NCBI GenBank assembly: GCA_041695085.1
Contig: JBGFRO010000018.1
Location: 118,147 to 182,146, forward strand
Direction: 5' to 3'
Length of the DNA: 64,000 nt
Source of the DNA: DYFT01 sp041695085
Lineage (GTDB): Bacteria > Bacteroidota > Ignavibacteria > UBA10030
Shown here: piece by piece, positions 50,880 through 60,078 of the stretch
Layout: each line of letters starts with the position of its first letter
Position numbering within the stretch: the stretch's first letter is position 1
Position numbers and translations under genes: made by a program
The notes under the pieces: model-generated
Databases searched by the model: none
What the model was told of the DNA's origin: nothing
Seen by the model: only the letters and a program-made list of their open reading frames with translations

Positions 50880-52046
50880 TCAAATCGTAAGGCTCTTCTG
50901 AGCGGCTGCGACAGCGACGCCAGGCATAGAGGTGTATCCACATTTTGCCAGACCCGATTCAATCGCCGCGAGGGTTGAGACAATATCTGATGCCGACACG
51001 GAGCCCATATGTCCTACCCGGAAGTACTGCGTCTTGATCGCAGGATGGAGTCCACCTGCAACAATCACCCCCTCTTCTTCGATTGCCTTCACCAGCCTGC
51101 TATTGACTCCTTCTGGATAATAGATCGCGCTCATGGTTGTGGCAGAGAGCTCCGGTCGCATTGGCACGTGTTTGAGTCCAAGAGCATCCATGCCCGCGCG
51201 AAATGCTTGACTGAGTTTCCTGTGACGCGCGAAACGAGCGTCCATGCCCTCGTCCAAAATCTGCTGCAGACTGACCCGTAGCGCCCACACAAGATTGACC
51301 GCGGGAGTGCCGAAGTAGCTTGGCTTACGAGCTTCATATGCCTCCATAATGGGAAGCCACTCGTTCCAGTCCGCATAGAAATTACCAACCGGCGTTGCGC
51401 GGTTTCGGAACTTCTGTAAAGCACGCGGACTTACCACAGCGAGTGCAAGTCCGGGCGGTAGACCGATCGCTTTCTGCGAAGCGGTCAAGGTCGCATCGAT
51501 GCCCCATTCGTCCTGTCGCACTTCTTCACCGGCAAGAGAGCAGACGCCATCCACCAACACGAACGCATCATATTGTCTTCCTAAGACCGCGAGGCTTTTG
51601 ACCTCGACCGAAACACCTGTCGACGTATCGACATGCGTGATGCTCAGGAAAGCAGGCCGGATCGACTTCAGAGCCGATGCGACTTCCTCCAGCGTCGGTG
51701 CATCGCCTGGACCCTTGCCGTGGACGTGGGTCACATGCGCTCCGTATCGCTCAAAGATCTTCGCAAAGCGGTCGCTGAAGTAACCGGTGTTGACAACGAG
51801 AACGCTGTCATTCGGTTCGATCAGATTTGCCGCTACCATGTCCATCGCAAGCGTTCCCGAGCCGGCAACGATGAAAGGTTGACCCGACGGCGCGAGGAAC
51901 ACCTTCCGAAGACCTTCAAGAGCTTCACCAAAAGCGTTGATAAAGTTTTGGGCCACGTGACTGGTTGTCGGAGACCCCATCGCCCGGAGGACGTCTGGAG
52001 TCAACTCGACCGGACCGGGTATCATAAGAAGCTTACGGTTTTTCAT
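50880..52046 (-). CDS. Class V PLP-dependent aminotransferase (alanine/serine-glyoxylate type)
   Basis: A 388-residue aminotransferase with KLLMIPGPVELTPDVLRAMG at the start, as in alanine-glyoxylate and serine-pyruvate transaminases. VAGSGTLAMDMVAANL binds the cofactor phosphate, LVDGVCSLAGEE contains the PLP-ring aspartate (D166), and TASQKAIGLPPGLA contains the Schiff-base lysine K192. The C-terminal domain has YFRVGHMGSVSASDI. Serine, alanine or aminoethylphosphonate could be the amino donor. It is convergent with gtrA, and its ATG overlaps the stop of a possible small upstream gene. Confidence 0.92.
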   Translation of the reverse strand: MKNRKLLMIPGPVELTPDVLRAMGSPTTSHVAQNFINAFGEALEGLRKVFLAPSGQPFIVAGSGTLAMDMVAANLIEPNDSVLVVNTGYFSDRFAKIFERYGAHVTHVHGKGPGDAPTLEEVASALKSIRPAFLSITHVDTSTGVSVEVKSLAVLGRQYDAFVLVDGVCSLAGEEVRQDEWGIDATLTASQKAIGLPPGLALAVVSPRALQKFRNRATPVGNFYADWNEWLPIMEAYEARKPSYFGTPAVNLVWALRVSLQQILDEGMDARFARHRKLSQAFRAGMDALGLKHVPMRPELSATTMSAIYYPEGVNSRLVKAIEEEGVIVAGGLHPAIKTQYFRVGHMGSVSASDIVSTLAAIESGLAKCGYTSMPGVAVAAAQKSLTI

Positions 52047-52243
52047 CGGGAAACCTTTTCGAATAGAGAAGTTGGACCAAAAGCCGTGTTAAGGTAAAGA
52101 AAAAATTCCTTCCCCGTCTGGATGAGCGCATTTACTACATCGCTGGAAAGGTGGGCAAGCGACGATCTGCCATTTGGTTCTGCAATTCCCGTGCGCGTGG
52201 CTGGGAAGACCTCAGGGAGCAAGAAATCATCAAATTTGTCCAT
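52043..52243 (-). CDS. Possible small protein coupled to the aminotransferase gene
   Basis: A 66-residue frame beginning with ATG at 52243, 8 bases after an AGGTGG site. It ends with TGA overlapping the ATG of the aminotransferase gene (ATGA). The sequence (DKFDDFLLPEVFPATRTG, then VNALIQTGKEFFLYLNTAFG) is protein-like but matches no family I know. The coupling overlap is the main reason to take it seriously. Upstream to 52375 nothing else is seen. Confidence 0.4.
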   Translation of the reverse strand: MDKFDDFLLPEVFPATRTGIAEPNGRSSLAHLSSDVVNALIQTGKEFFLYLNTAFGPTSLFEKVSR

Positions 52244-52375
52244 TTCCGTTTCCACCTGAAGAAAATTAACGCGAGATTCCGTCGCACGTTCTTCACGACG
52301 GTCAACCCTGCAACGCCATTGCTTCCGGTGACTATCGTTTTGGTTGGGCGAGCATCTCACCTTTGAACGTCTTTC

Positions 52376-52891
52376 ATGAAATCATTACTCACTCTGATTG
52401 GAAGTGAACTGTCGTGGCATCAACCGCGTGCCTTGAAGCTTGCATTTGAGTTGAAGCACGGTGAGGAGGTAGTGGCGCGGCTTCACTTTCCGAAATTTTT
52501 TAGTCACGATGCCATTGGGGAATCGGCGGATGGATGCTGGAGATTTCGACGCCGCGGTTTCCTCAAACGACGGTTCGATATCTTCCCTTGCAACGACGAG
52601 ATGCCGGTCGCAACGCTCATTCCAGACATGTGGGAGCGCGGCGGCCAACTGGAACTTGCCAATGGACGGAGAGTGCACCTGAGCTCTAACTGGTGGAAGG
52701 CTACCTACACCGTAAGGACCGATTCAGGCGAAACACTTCTCGAATATACGAAGCGCGGCATTTTCAAAGCCGCCGCAGATGTCCGCCTCCACGCGAACGC
52801 TAAAGAGTATGCTGAACTTCCGTGGATCGTCATGCTGGTGTGGTATCTCATCCTTCTGGCACGACGCCGGGCCGCTCACGCATCGGCGTAA
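52376..52891 (+). CDS. Hypothetical protein with C-terminal hydrophobic segment
   Basis: A 171-residue protein of no recognised family. It is beta-rich (FELKHGEEVVARLHFP, CWRFRRRGFLKRRFDIF, ATLIPDMWERGGQLEL) and ends with a hydrophobic helix WIVMLVWYLILLARRR that may anchor it in the membrane. The pattern of repeated basic/aromatic beta hairpins is reminiscent of tubby-like or LURP-fold proteins, which is only a suggestion. It is a single gene, converging on the two-component cluster, with a shared bidirectional terminator. Confidence 0.7.
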   Translation: MKSLLTLIGSELSWHQPRALKLAFELKHGEEVVARLHFPKFFSHDAIGESADGCWRFRRRGFLKRRFDIFPCNDEMPVATLIPDMWERGGQLELANGRRVHLSSNWWKATYTVRTDSGETLLEYTKRGIFKAAADVRLHANAKEYAELPWIVMLVWYLILLARRRAAHASA

Positions 52892-52921
52892 ACCGCATCC
52901 GTTCCATAGCCGTTTGTAAAA

Positions 52922-52950
52922 AGAAACCCCAACAACTCGTTGGGGTTTCT
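52922..52950. terminator. Bidirectional intrinsic terminator
   Basis: AGAAACCCCAAC (52922-52933) pairs with GTTGGGGTTTCT (52939-52950) around a 5-base loop. T-rich tails follow on both strands, strongest on the minus strand (TTTCTTTTT). It separates the converging plus-strand hypothetical gene and the minus-strand response-regulator gene. Confidence 0.9.
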
Positions 52951-52975
52951 TCGCAAGAAGCAAAGGAAAAAGACG

Positions 52976-53695
52976 CTACGAGGTTTCCCTCAGCTCTGTT
53001 GTGTGCAAGCCTTCTAAGCGCTTCGTGACGAGAGCGGAAAGCTCCACCATCGATTTGATACCGGATGACACGATTTCGATCTCCTGTTTGATCGCACCGA
53101 AGATCTCACCGCAACGGTCCTGACTGTCGGCATTGACGATCTTCCGCATGTCATTTTCGTGCTTTCCCAGCGTGCGCGAAAGGTTCAACAAACCGGTCTC
53201 CACAAATTGACCGATGGATTGAACCGTCTGCTGGAAATTCCTGAGGGCTGCCAGTTCCTTTTCTTTCTCCTGTTCCTGCTGCTTCTCTTCCATGCGCCTG
53301 CTGATCTCGCGCCGATAGAGAAAACGTTCATACACTCCCTGCACGATGATCGGAAGGTGATTGAACTCCAGTTGATCTTTCCGAATGTAATCGTACGCAC
53401 CTAATCTCATCGCTTCGACAGCCAGATCTTCCGAACCGACCGCCGTCAGCATGATCGTCGGCATGTTGAGACGGTGCTCCTGGATCCATCGCATCACGTC
53501 CATTCCAGACATTCCGGCCATACGGTTATCCAGGATGACAAGGTCAAACGGTTCTCTCTCCATCAGTTCGATGGCAAGCTCGCCCGATTCGACGCCGCGA
53601 ACAGTATGATTCGCCATCTTGAGGGCGATTTCGAGGCTCAATCGGATCGACGTTTCGTCGTCAACGACAAGTATCTTCAGTGACTGCTGTCTCAT
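52976..53695 (-). CDS. Response regulator with coiled-coil C-terminus
   Basis: A 239-residue protein. The receiver domain (5-125) has VVDDE at 10-14, acceptor D56 in LVILDNRMAGMSG, Thr in IMLTAVGS and the lysine in YDYIRKDQ. After it comes a long charged coiled coil (RREISRRMEEKQQEQEKEKE) and a helical tail without a DNA-binding motif. It probably passes a signal by protein contact, as in single-domain or scaffold regulators. ATG at 53695 gives a normal receiver start. It lies downstream of two kinase genes on the same strand and is likely one of their targets. Confidence 0.88.
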   Translation of the reverse strand: MRQQSLKILVVDDETSIRLSLEIALKMANHTVRGVESGELAIELMEREPFDLVILDNRMAGMSGMDVMRWIQEHRLNMPTIMLTAVGSEDLAVEAMRLGAYDYIRKDQLEFNHLPIIVQGVYERFLYRREISRRMEEKQQEQEKEKELAALRNFQQTVQSIGQFVETGLLNLSRTLGKHENDMRKIVNADSQDRCGEIFGAIKQEIEIVSSGIKSMVELSALVTKRLEGLHTTELRETS

Positions 53696-54066
53696 GCCCA
53701 AGAACTCGTTTGAGGGGATTCGTGAGGTGCTTCTATGGTAGAGAGAAAAGAGGGCAAACACAAGGAACTTTTTCCCGCGGCGAAAAGAGACCCTGGTTTT
53801 ATCCGAAAAGCGTTTTGTTCCTTGCTGCATTTTGGACGAAACTCGTCAAAATCTCCCATTTCCGACCCTTCGAGCTTCGGTCAGCGGGCCTTCACCTGCG
53901 CGCACGTCCTTCCCCATACTACTCGACGTTGATCTTCGAGGTAGAGTTGCTGAGCATCAAGTAAGCTGGTGGACGACCAACCTCATCGCAGGTTCCCTTT
54001 GGCTATATCAAAACGGGGAGAGGATGCCCCCTTTGTTTTTGCAGACCGTCGGCGCGTCGTCAGCCA
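53696..54066. other. Spacer between kinase and response-regulator genes
   Basis: These 371 bases separate two minus-strand signalling genes. Short frames on both strands lack ribosome binding sites and protein character. A TTGACG at about 53850 on the minus strand might be a -35 element, but no -10 follows at the right distance. No terminator was found for the kinase gene. Confidence 0.4.
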
Positions 54067-57000
54067 TCACACAATGTCATTCTCTTCTTTCAGGTAAACG
54101 CTAAACGTCGAACCTTTTCCAACCTGGCTCTCCACATCGATGCGATACCCCATCGCCTCACACAATGCTTTAGAGATTGCCAGGCCCAATCCCGTTCCCT
54201 CATACTGCCTGGATGTAGAATTGTCCGCCTGTTGAAATGCGTCGAAGATTTTCTCAAGATGTTGCTGCGGAATGCCAACGCCCGTGTCCTTGACGTCGAT
54301 GCGGACCGGCCGACCATCGGCCCCCTGCGTAGCAACGCCTACCGTCACTTTCCCTCTCTGTGTGAACTTCAATGCGTTGCCGATCAGATTAATGAGTACC
54401 TGCTTGAGCTTGCCGGCATCGGACCGAAGTGGTTCAAGACGGTTCGGGATGTCGATCTCAACGCGCACCTCCTCCGGCACCTGCCCCTGGAACTCCGCCA
54501 CCGTCTCCTCGATGAGCACGCGTAACGAAATCGTGCTCAGCTCCACATCGCTTTTCCCACGCTCGATTTTCGATAGGTCGAGCATCTGATTGATGATATT
54601 GAGAAGATGCTTGCCGTTGCCAAGTATCCGTTCAAGATAGTTGAGTTCTTGCGGCGTCAGGTTTTGTCCCTTGTTTTTCAGGAGCAGGTTGGCGAATCCG
54701 ATCACGGAATTCAGCGGCGTGCGAAGTTCGTGGCTCACGTTGGTCAGGAACTGCGTCTTTGCGCGGCTGGCTTCTTCCGCTCTCGCTTTTGCTTCCTGTA
54801 GTTGATGGATGAGTTGGCCGAGCTGACGGTTGGCGCGAGAGAGTTTGTTCTTCTGGAGCGCGATCTCCGCGGTCCGTTCGAGCACACGCTGCTCCAATTG
54901 CGTCGCCAAGCTTCGAATCTCTTCCACTACACGCTTCTCGTCGGTGATATCGCGCGCCACGCCCATCAGCGCAATCGACTCTCCATCGTCGTTCCGGATA
55001 AGCGAGGTGCTCAGAAAGACGGGAAATTCGCTGCCGTCTTTTCTGCGGTTCCACAATTCTCCTTTCCAGCCGCCACAACGAGTCTGCTCGAAGATCTCGC
55101 GACTGATGCTGGGGGGATTTTTCGGTGATCCGAGGATATCGGGTCGCTTGCCGAGAAGCTCATGCATTTCGTATCCGTACGCTTGAAGGAACGCCCTGTT
55201 GCAGAACGTCAGCCGATCTTCCATGTCCGTAATGCAGATCAGTTCCGAGGTGCTTTCCACTGCGTGGGCAAGCAACCGCAGCTCCGTCTCTATCTGCTTC
55301 CGCTCGTTGATGGAGCGAACGACATTGCGATATTCAAGGACTCCCCCCTCGATGTTGCGAATGATGCGCGTCGATTGCTCGACCCATTCTGTGGATCCAT
55401 CCTTGCGTCGTCCCCGGAATTCGATGGTCGCATCGAGGGTCCCATCCGCCGTTCGTTGACGATAGAACTCAATGACGCGCGCTCGGTCTTCCGCAGCGAT
55501 GAGGCGGACGTATGACTTGCCCAACAACTCGTGAATCCGATAACCGGTTGCGTCTTCCATGTTCGGGCTGCAATACGTCATGCGCCCCTCTGAGTCCAAC
55601 ACGAAATAGATTTCGCTGATGTTTTCAACGAGACTTCGGTATCGCTCTTCACTCGCTTTCAGTGCCGCTTCGCTCTCCCGACGATCTGTGATGTCAAGGC
55701 AGGATCCGATGTATCCCAGGAACGACCCATCGGGCGCGAAGAGCGGCATCCCGTTGTCGAGCACCCAGCGGTACACACCATCAAAGCGCCGGAGCCGGTA
55801 TTCCATGGAAAATTCTTTCCGCTCATCAAACGCGCTGTTGTAAGTCGCCAGACATCGCCCGAGATCATCCGGATGGACACCTGACGCCCACCCGTTCCCG
55901 ATCTCCTGCTCCATCGTTCGGCCGGTAAACTCGAGCCACCGCTTGTTGAAATAGGTGCAAAGCCGATCCGGCCCGGAGATCCAGATCAATGCCGGCGTCG
56001 ATTCCACAATGGCCTGGAATCTTGTTTGCGACTCCTTTGCCAACCGCTCGGCCCGTTTCCGCTCGGTAATGTCAACCCCCATCCGGATAGCACCGATGAT
56101 TTCCCCCCGTTCATTGCGCAGCGGTTCCACCTGTACATCAAAATCCAGCCCACGGAATTTGTGCTCGTAGCGAGCCGACTTTCCACGCAATGCACCTCGG
56201 TGAGCTACGATGCTCGGGAACATCGGATTGTCGGTGCCGAAGATCTCGAAAAGTGTCTTGCCGATGAAATCATTCGGGTCGAGACCAAAGTGCTGTTGCA
56301 CCGCACCGAGTACCGAGGTGATTTTCAGATTGTGGTCGATCGTCCACAACACAGCAGGCAACTGAGAGGTGATCAGACGAAGTTTGGTCTCGTTGGCCCG
56401 CAACGCATCTGCGATCTGTTTCTGGTGGGTAATGTCCTCGGCAACACCTGCAATGCGGTATACTCTGCCGAATCGATCCTTGATGGGAAATCCTCGATCA
56501 CGCACCCATCGGACCGTTCCGTCGGGACGGACGACCCGATATTCTTCGTCTGTCTGAAATCCTTCCAGTTGCCGGTAGATCGCCAGTTCCACGCGCGAAC
56601 GGTCGTCCGGATGTATCCCGTCAAGGAGCGAACGGGGATTGTCGTACAAACTTTTGCAGCTTCTCCCCCAAATGATTTCATAGTTCTTGCTCACGTACAG
56701 CATCTCGGGTTTCTGTTGATCGGCCATCCACACGACACCATGAATATGTTCTGCAAGCTGCCGGAAGCGTCGGTCGGATTCGATCAGAAACTCCTCAGCC
56801 TTCTTCCTGCCGGTGATGTCGGTATGCACACCGATGGAACCGACAACCTTCCCGTGTGCATCGACGACAGGTGCAGCTCCGATGTGCACCCATATCATCT
56901 CGCCCGATTTCGTCTTGAGCTGCAGTTCATAATGTTCCGAGATACCTTGCGTTCTCAGGGCGTTGCGACGGCGCATCGTCTCCCGATCCTCCTCCCGTAA

Positions 57001-57651
57001 AACGAGATCGAGCGCAACTTTGCCGAGAAGTTCTTCCCGGCTGTAGCCCATCATCTCGCAATAGCGATCGTTGACGTAGAGGATGACGTCGTCGTTGTCC
57101 ACCATGAGCAATCCTTCGCTCATGCTGTCTACCAGCGTTTTGTATTTGAGTTCGGCGGCCTCCCGCTCGCGTTCGGCATGCATCCGATCCGTGATATCCG
57201 TCGCAACGCCGATCAGTCCCGTTATCCTGCCGCGTTCATCGCGCAACAGACTCAACTGCGTTTCGAAGAATCTTCCGCAGACCTGGTCGACCAATGTACG
57301 CAGATCACCCCGCAAAACGGCGCGGAATTTCTCTTTGAGCTTCGGAACTCCGCGAAACATGTCAAAGACAGACTTCCCCACGAGCTGGGATGGCCTCAGG
57401 CCGATCCCTTCCAAACCCTTCCCTTCCGAAAGCGTAAAAATCCCTTGACGATCTAACGCGAAGAGGATGATAGGGGCGCTGGTAATGATCGTCTGAAGCT
57501 GGAAAGAAGTTTCTGGGAGCCGGGCTGAGGATGAAGCAGGCGCTCGTTTTACCTTTGTGCCCACGGTTTTGGCAGCACCTCGTGCGGCACGTCGACCCGA
57601 TGGAGGGGACGCAGGTGGGGGGACACGGCGTATGTTGCGTTTTGGCGCCAT
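54067..57651 (-). CDS. Soluble sensor histidine kinase with seven PAS domains
   Basis: A 1194-residue cytoplasmic kinase. A basic Ala/Pro-rich N-terminus (1-45) precedes seven PAS modules closing in VATDITDR, VHTDITGR, VAEDITHQ, MGVDITER, CLDITDRR, VVRSINER and VARDITDE. A coiled coil then leads to HisKA (FLTNVSHELRTPLNSVIGFA) and HATPase (NLIGNALKFTQRG, VKDTGVGIP, YEGTGLGLAISKAL). There is no transmembrane helix or receiver domain. Such stacks sense redox state, gases or small ligands, but the bound cofactor cannot be read from sequence. It is flanked on the same strand by two response-regulator proteins. Confidence 0.92.
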   Translation of the reverse strand: MAPKRNIRRVPPPASPPSGRRAARGAAKTVGTKVKRAPASSSARLPETSFQLQTIITSAPIILFALDRQGIFTLSEGKGLEGIGLRPSQLVGKSVFDMFRGVPKLKEKFRAVLRGDLRTLVDQVCGRFFETQLSLLRDERGRITGLIGVATDITDRMHAEREREAAELKYKTLVDSMSEGLLMVDNDDVILYVNDRYCEMMGYSREELLGKVALDLVLREEDRETMRRRNALRTQGISEHYELQLKTKSGEMIWVHIGAAPVVDAHGKVVGSIGVHTDITGRKKAEEFLIESDRRFRQLAEHIHGVVWMADQQKPEMLYVSKNYEIIWGRSCKSLYDNPRSLLDGIHPDDRSRVELAIYRQLEGFQTDEEYRVVRPDGTVRWVRDRGFPIKDRFGRVYRIAGVAEDITHQKQIADALRANETKLRLITSQLPAVLWTIDHNLKITSVLGAVQQHFGLDPNDFIGKTLFEIFGTDNPMFPSIVAHRGALRGKSARYEHKFRGLDFDVQVEPLRNERGEIIGAIRMGVDITERKRAERLAKESQTRFQAIVESTPALIWISGPDRLCTYFNKRWLEFTGRTMEQEIGNGWASGVHPDDLGRCLATYNSAFDERKEFSMEYRLRRFDGVYRWVLDNGMPLFAPDGSFLGYIGSCLDITDRRESEAALKASEERYRSLVENISEIYFVLDSEGRMTYCSPNMEDATGYRIHELLGKSYVRLIAAEDRARVIEFYRQRTADGTLDATIEFRGRRKDGSTEWVEQSTRIIRNIEGGVLEYRNVVRSINERKQIETELRLLAHAVESTSELICITDMEDRLTFCNRAFLQAYGYEMHELLGKRPDILGSPKNPPSISREIFEQTRCGGWKGELWNRRKDGSEFPVFLSTSLIRNDDGESIALMGVARDITDEKRVVEEIRSLATQLEQRVLERTAEIALQKNKLSRANRQLGQLIHQLQEAKARAEEASRAKTQFLTNVSHELRTPLNSVIGFANLLLKNKGQNLTPQELNYLERILGNGKHLLNIINQMLDLSKIERGKSDVELSTISLRVLIEETVAEFQGQVPEEVRVEIDIPNRLEPLRSDAGKLKQVLINLIGNALKFTQRGKVTVGVATQGADGRPVRIDVKDTGVGIPQQHLEKIFDAFQQADNSTSRQYEGTGLGLAISKALCEAMGYRIDVESQVGKGSTFSVYLKEENDIV

Positions 57652-57832
57652 CTCGGTAACACCGCTCGTGAGAGTGTGACGGATGTGGTGAAGGGGAGAC
57701 GAGGGATTGTCGGGTTTCGCAAGACCCGAGGTATGGCAAAGGTAGGGAGCGCTCAGCCGAAAAGCAAGCGCTGAGTTGAACGCGCAGCGATCTTATCCGC
57801 CAGCGCAGAGGAGAGGTTTCCTATGGAAGCGC

Positions 57833-58951
57833 TTACTTTGCTTCTCCGTTCATCGATGCAAGTGGTAACGATACCTCGATCGTCGTGCCCGAGCCATATT
57901 CGCTTTTAACGGAGAGCGAACCGCCGTGAAGCTCGGCAAGCCGCTTCGCCACCGTCAAGCCCAAACCGGAGCCTTGTTGCTCGTACAGCTTTCGCTCGAA
58001 TTGGATGTAAGCGCCGATGCTGTCAAGTTGTTCGGGCGTCATACCCCGACCGGAGTCACAAATCGTGAGATGAAACTCGTTCGGGTCCGTGATCGTCCGA
58101 ATTTCCACCTTCGTACCTTTCTTCGAATAGCGCAGAGCGTTGTCGAACAACTCCTCGAAGATCTTGCTGAAATATTCGGATGAGATCGCAACATCGGCCG
58201 TGGTGAGTTCCATGAGGAGATCCATTGATCGATCCGACTCGTACGCTCGCTGCCTCGCCATGGTGTCGATGAGATGTGCAATATCGGTCGTCTTGCTCCT
58301 GCGCAGTGTGTCGATCCGTTGATAGTCTGTTTTGAGAATTTCGATCTGCGCGTAAATAACGAAGTTTTCCACCAACCGGTTCAACCGTTTTCCGTTCTTG
58401 TAGATGCGCTCGGCCATCTGCGAGACCTCCATCGGCTCCAGTTCGGCAAACTGCTTGCGCAGAATATCGGAATAACCCAGGATGCCATTGAGCGGTGTCC
58501 GAAGCTCATGGGGAAGTGCCGTGCTGAGCTGGTAGCGCAACTCCTCCAATTTCGATTCGGCTCGCTGGACAAGCATACGATGCTTCTGGAGGCGAGCATT
58601 CACCGCGGCCAGCAGCTCGACTGACGAAAAGGGCTTCAGCAGATAATCATCCGCACCCAACTCCATCCCCTGCCGCATCCCCAGCCGGTCCTGCTCCGCA
58701 GTGATGAGAATGAACGGAATGGAAGATGTCGTAGGATCGTTCCGGATAGCCGTCAGCACCTGATAGCCGTCCACCAATTCCATTCGCACATCCGAAATGA
58801 TCAAATCGGGAAGCTTTTTGCGGGCAAGCTCTAATCCTTCAACTCCGTTCGCGGCCATATAGGTTTCAAAACCGTGCTTTCGGAGAACGAGTACGATCGT
58901 CTCCCGGATTGAGAACTCATCTTCGATGACAAGGACTTTCGTCATATTCAT
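57833..58951 (-). CDS. Receiver-histidine kinase fusion protein
   Basis: A 372-residue protein with a receiver at the N-terminus (4-122; VLVIEDE, acceptor D54 in LIISDVRME, Lys in YLLKPFSS) directly followed by HisKA (H148 in STALPHELRTPLNGILGYS) and a HATPase domain (NALRYSKKGT, CDSGRGMTP, QQGSGLGLTVAKRL). The receiver-first order suggests that an upstream kinase phosphorylates the receiver to control the attached kinase. The multi-PAS kinase gene follows 180 bases downstream. ATG at 58951 is used, and a second ATG two codons later is possible. Confidence 0.92.
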   Translation of the reverse strand: MNMTKVLVIEDEFSIRETIVLVLRKHGFETYMAANGVEGLELARKKLPDLIISDVRMELVDGYQVLTAIRNDPTTSSIPFILITAEQDRLGMRQGMELGADDYLLKPFSSVELLAAVNARLQKHRMLVQRAESKLEELRYQLSTALPHELRTPLNGILGYSDILRKQFAELEPMEVSQMAERIYKNGKRLNRLVENFVIYAQIEILKTDYQRIDTLRRSKTTDIAHLIDTMARQRAYESDRSMDLLMELTTADVAISSEYFSKIFEELFDNALRYSKKGTKVEIRTITDPNEFHLTICDSGRGMTPEQLDSIGAYIQFERKLYEQQGSGLGLTVAKRLAELHGGSLSVKSEYGSGTTIEVSLPLASMNGEAK

Positions 58952-59001
58952 AGGTAGATCAAGTTTCGAATGAACGCGAGTCGTGGTTCGAGGTAAGACG
59001 G

Positions 59002-59265
59002 CTACAAAATAGGAAAACGGTGGAGAACCTGCAATTCATCATCTTCGTCTCGACTCTCCCAAAGAAGATGCCATGTCGAGCCACGGAAGGCGCCGTCCAC
59101 ATCGAGCACGCCGTATTCGTTTGTGGGTGTCTTTTTGCCGACGAGGAGAAGACCGATGTTGGAATTGTCGAGGATCTCTTTTTTGAGTCGAGCCAATCCG
59201 ACGCGAATAAAACAACTGAAGCCCTTCACCAATGGGGAGGAACGCTTGAATGATCGATGGCGTTC
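59002..59265 (-). pseudogene. Remnant of an outer-membrane barrel-type gene, frameshifted
   Basis: On the minus strand one frame encodes GEGLQLFYSRRIGS (ending near 59190), then the neighbouring frame continues as ILDNSNIGLLLVGKKTPTNE and GVLDVDGAFRGSTWHLLWES to a stop at 59002. The frame change falls at an A6 run. FYSRRIG and NIGLL-type strands resemble the C-terminal barrel of DUF5916-like outer-membrane proteins common in this lineage, which I recall rather than searched. The remainder of such a gene (several hundred codons) is missing, so this is a fragment at best. Confidence 0.35.
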
Positions 59266-59276
59266 TATCCTTTCTC

Positions 59277-59314
59277 AAAAAAGAACCCGGACCCCGCCGA
59301 AACGGAGGCCGGGT
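59277..59314 (-). terminator. Intrinsic terminator after the redoxin gene
   Basis: On the minus strand ACCCGG (59314-59309) pairs with CCGGGT (59290-59285) around an inner CCG/CGG stem. It is followed after a short gap by TTTTTT (59282-59277). It lies about 110 bases after the redoxin stop. Confidence 0.75.
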
Positions 59315-59426
59315 GAGTGTGGCAAGCACCACAATTAGGGGCGTATCGAGTGATTGAGCGACTCAGTGTCCGCGCAACGAACCTGATCGGTTGAACGCTC
59401 GCAAAGACTCCGGCAGCGCATACCCT

Positions 59427-60041
59427 TTAATACTTTACTGTGCAGCCATACGGTGTGGTTAAGGCGGTTGTGATTTGCTTCCCTGCTAACAACTCATCGA
59501 GTGCCGCCGCAACGTAGTTGGTCTTTTCCGATTTGTTGCCGCGCGGATCGCTGTCGATAGCTCCCGCGTAGACCAACACCCCCTCTTTATTAATGATGTA
59601 CATATGCGGAGTAGTGCGCGCGTCGAACATCTTACCCACCGTCCCATCCGTATCCATTAAGTAGGCGGAATAGGCGGCCTTCCAATCGGCATACGTCTTG
59701 GCCAACTCCTCCGGCTTTCGATAGTCTTGATGCGATTTGTTGGTGGAGTTGATCGTCAACCACACCACCTTCTCTGCATATTTTTTCTGCACACCTGTCA
59801 TGATACCGTCGCGATAAACGCGCTCGACGAACGGGCAATTGGGATTGGTCCACTCGAGCACCACGACTTTTCCTTTGTAATCGGAAAGCTTATGCATTTT
59901 TCCATGAATGTCGGTAAGTGAGAAATCGGGAACCGCTTTTCCGAGTTTCACGGTCGGTTCATCGGGCGAGAGCGTGAAGGCTGAGAATAAACCCAACACG
60001 CAGAGCGCGACCAGCGTGAGCATGACCGTTTGTCGTTTCAT
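59427..60041 (-). CDS. Exported redoxin / peroxiredoxin-like protein
   Basis: A 204-residue thioredoxin-fold protein with an N-terminal signal peptide (VMLTLVALCVLGLFSAF). The mature domain starts GKAVPDFSLTDIHGKMHKLS. The active-site loop is WTNPNCPFVERVY with a single cysteine (C69), and a second cysteine (C200) lies in the C-terminal YGCTVKY, the usual pair in PRX-like redoxins of this group. TTPHMYIINKEGVLVYAGAIDS contains the cis-proline. It probably reduces peroxides or disulfides in the periplasm. A DsbD-N-like gene lies directly upstream on the same strand, suggesting a shared electron route. Confidence 0.88.
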   Translation of the reverse strand: MKRQTVMLTLVALCVLGLFSAFTLSPDEPTVKLGKAVPDFSLTDIHGKMHKLSDYKGKVVVLEWTNPNCPFVERVYRDGIMTGVQKKYAEKVVWLTINSTNKSHQDYRKPEELAKTYADWKAAYSAYLMDTDGTVGKMFDARTTPHMYIINKEGVLVYAGAIDSDPRGNKSEKTNYVAAALDELLAGKQITTALTTPYGCTVKY

Positions 60042-60078
60042 GAGGAATCCTCCTGTTTAGTTGATGTGTAAGCAATGA

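Noticed and set aside
52151..52366. 71-codon plus-strand frame upstream of the 52376 gene
   Set aside because: GTG start without ribosome binding site, basic low-complexity product, and it is antisense to a better minus-strand candidate.
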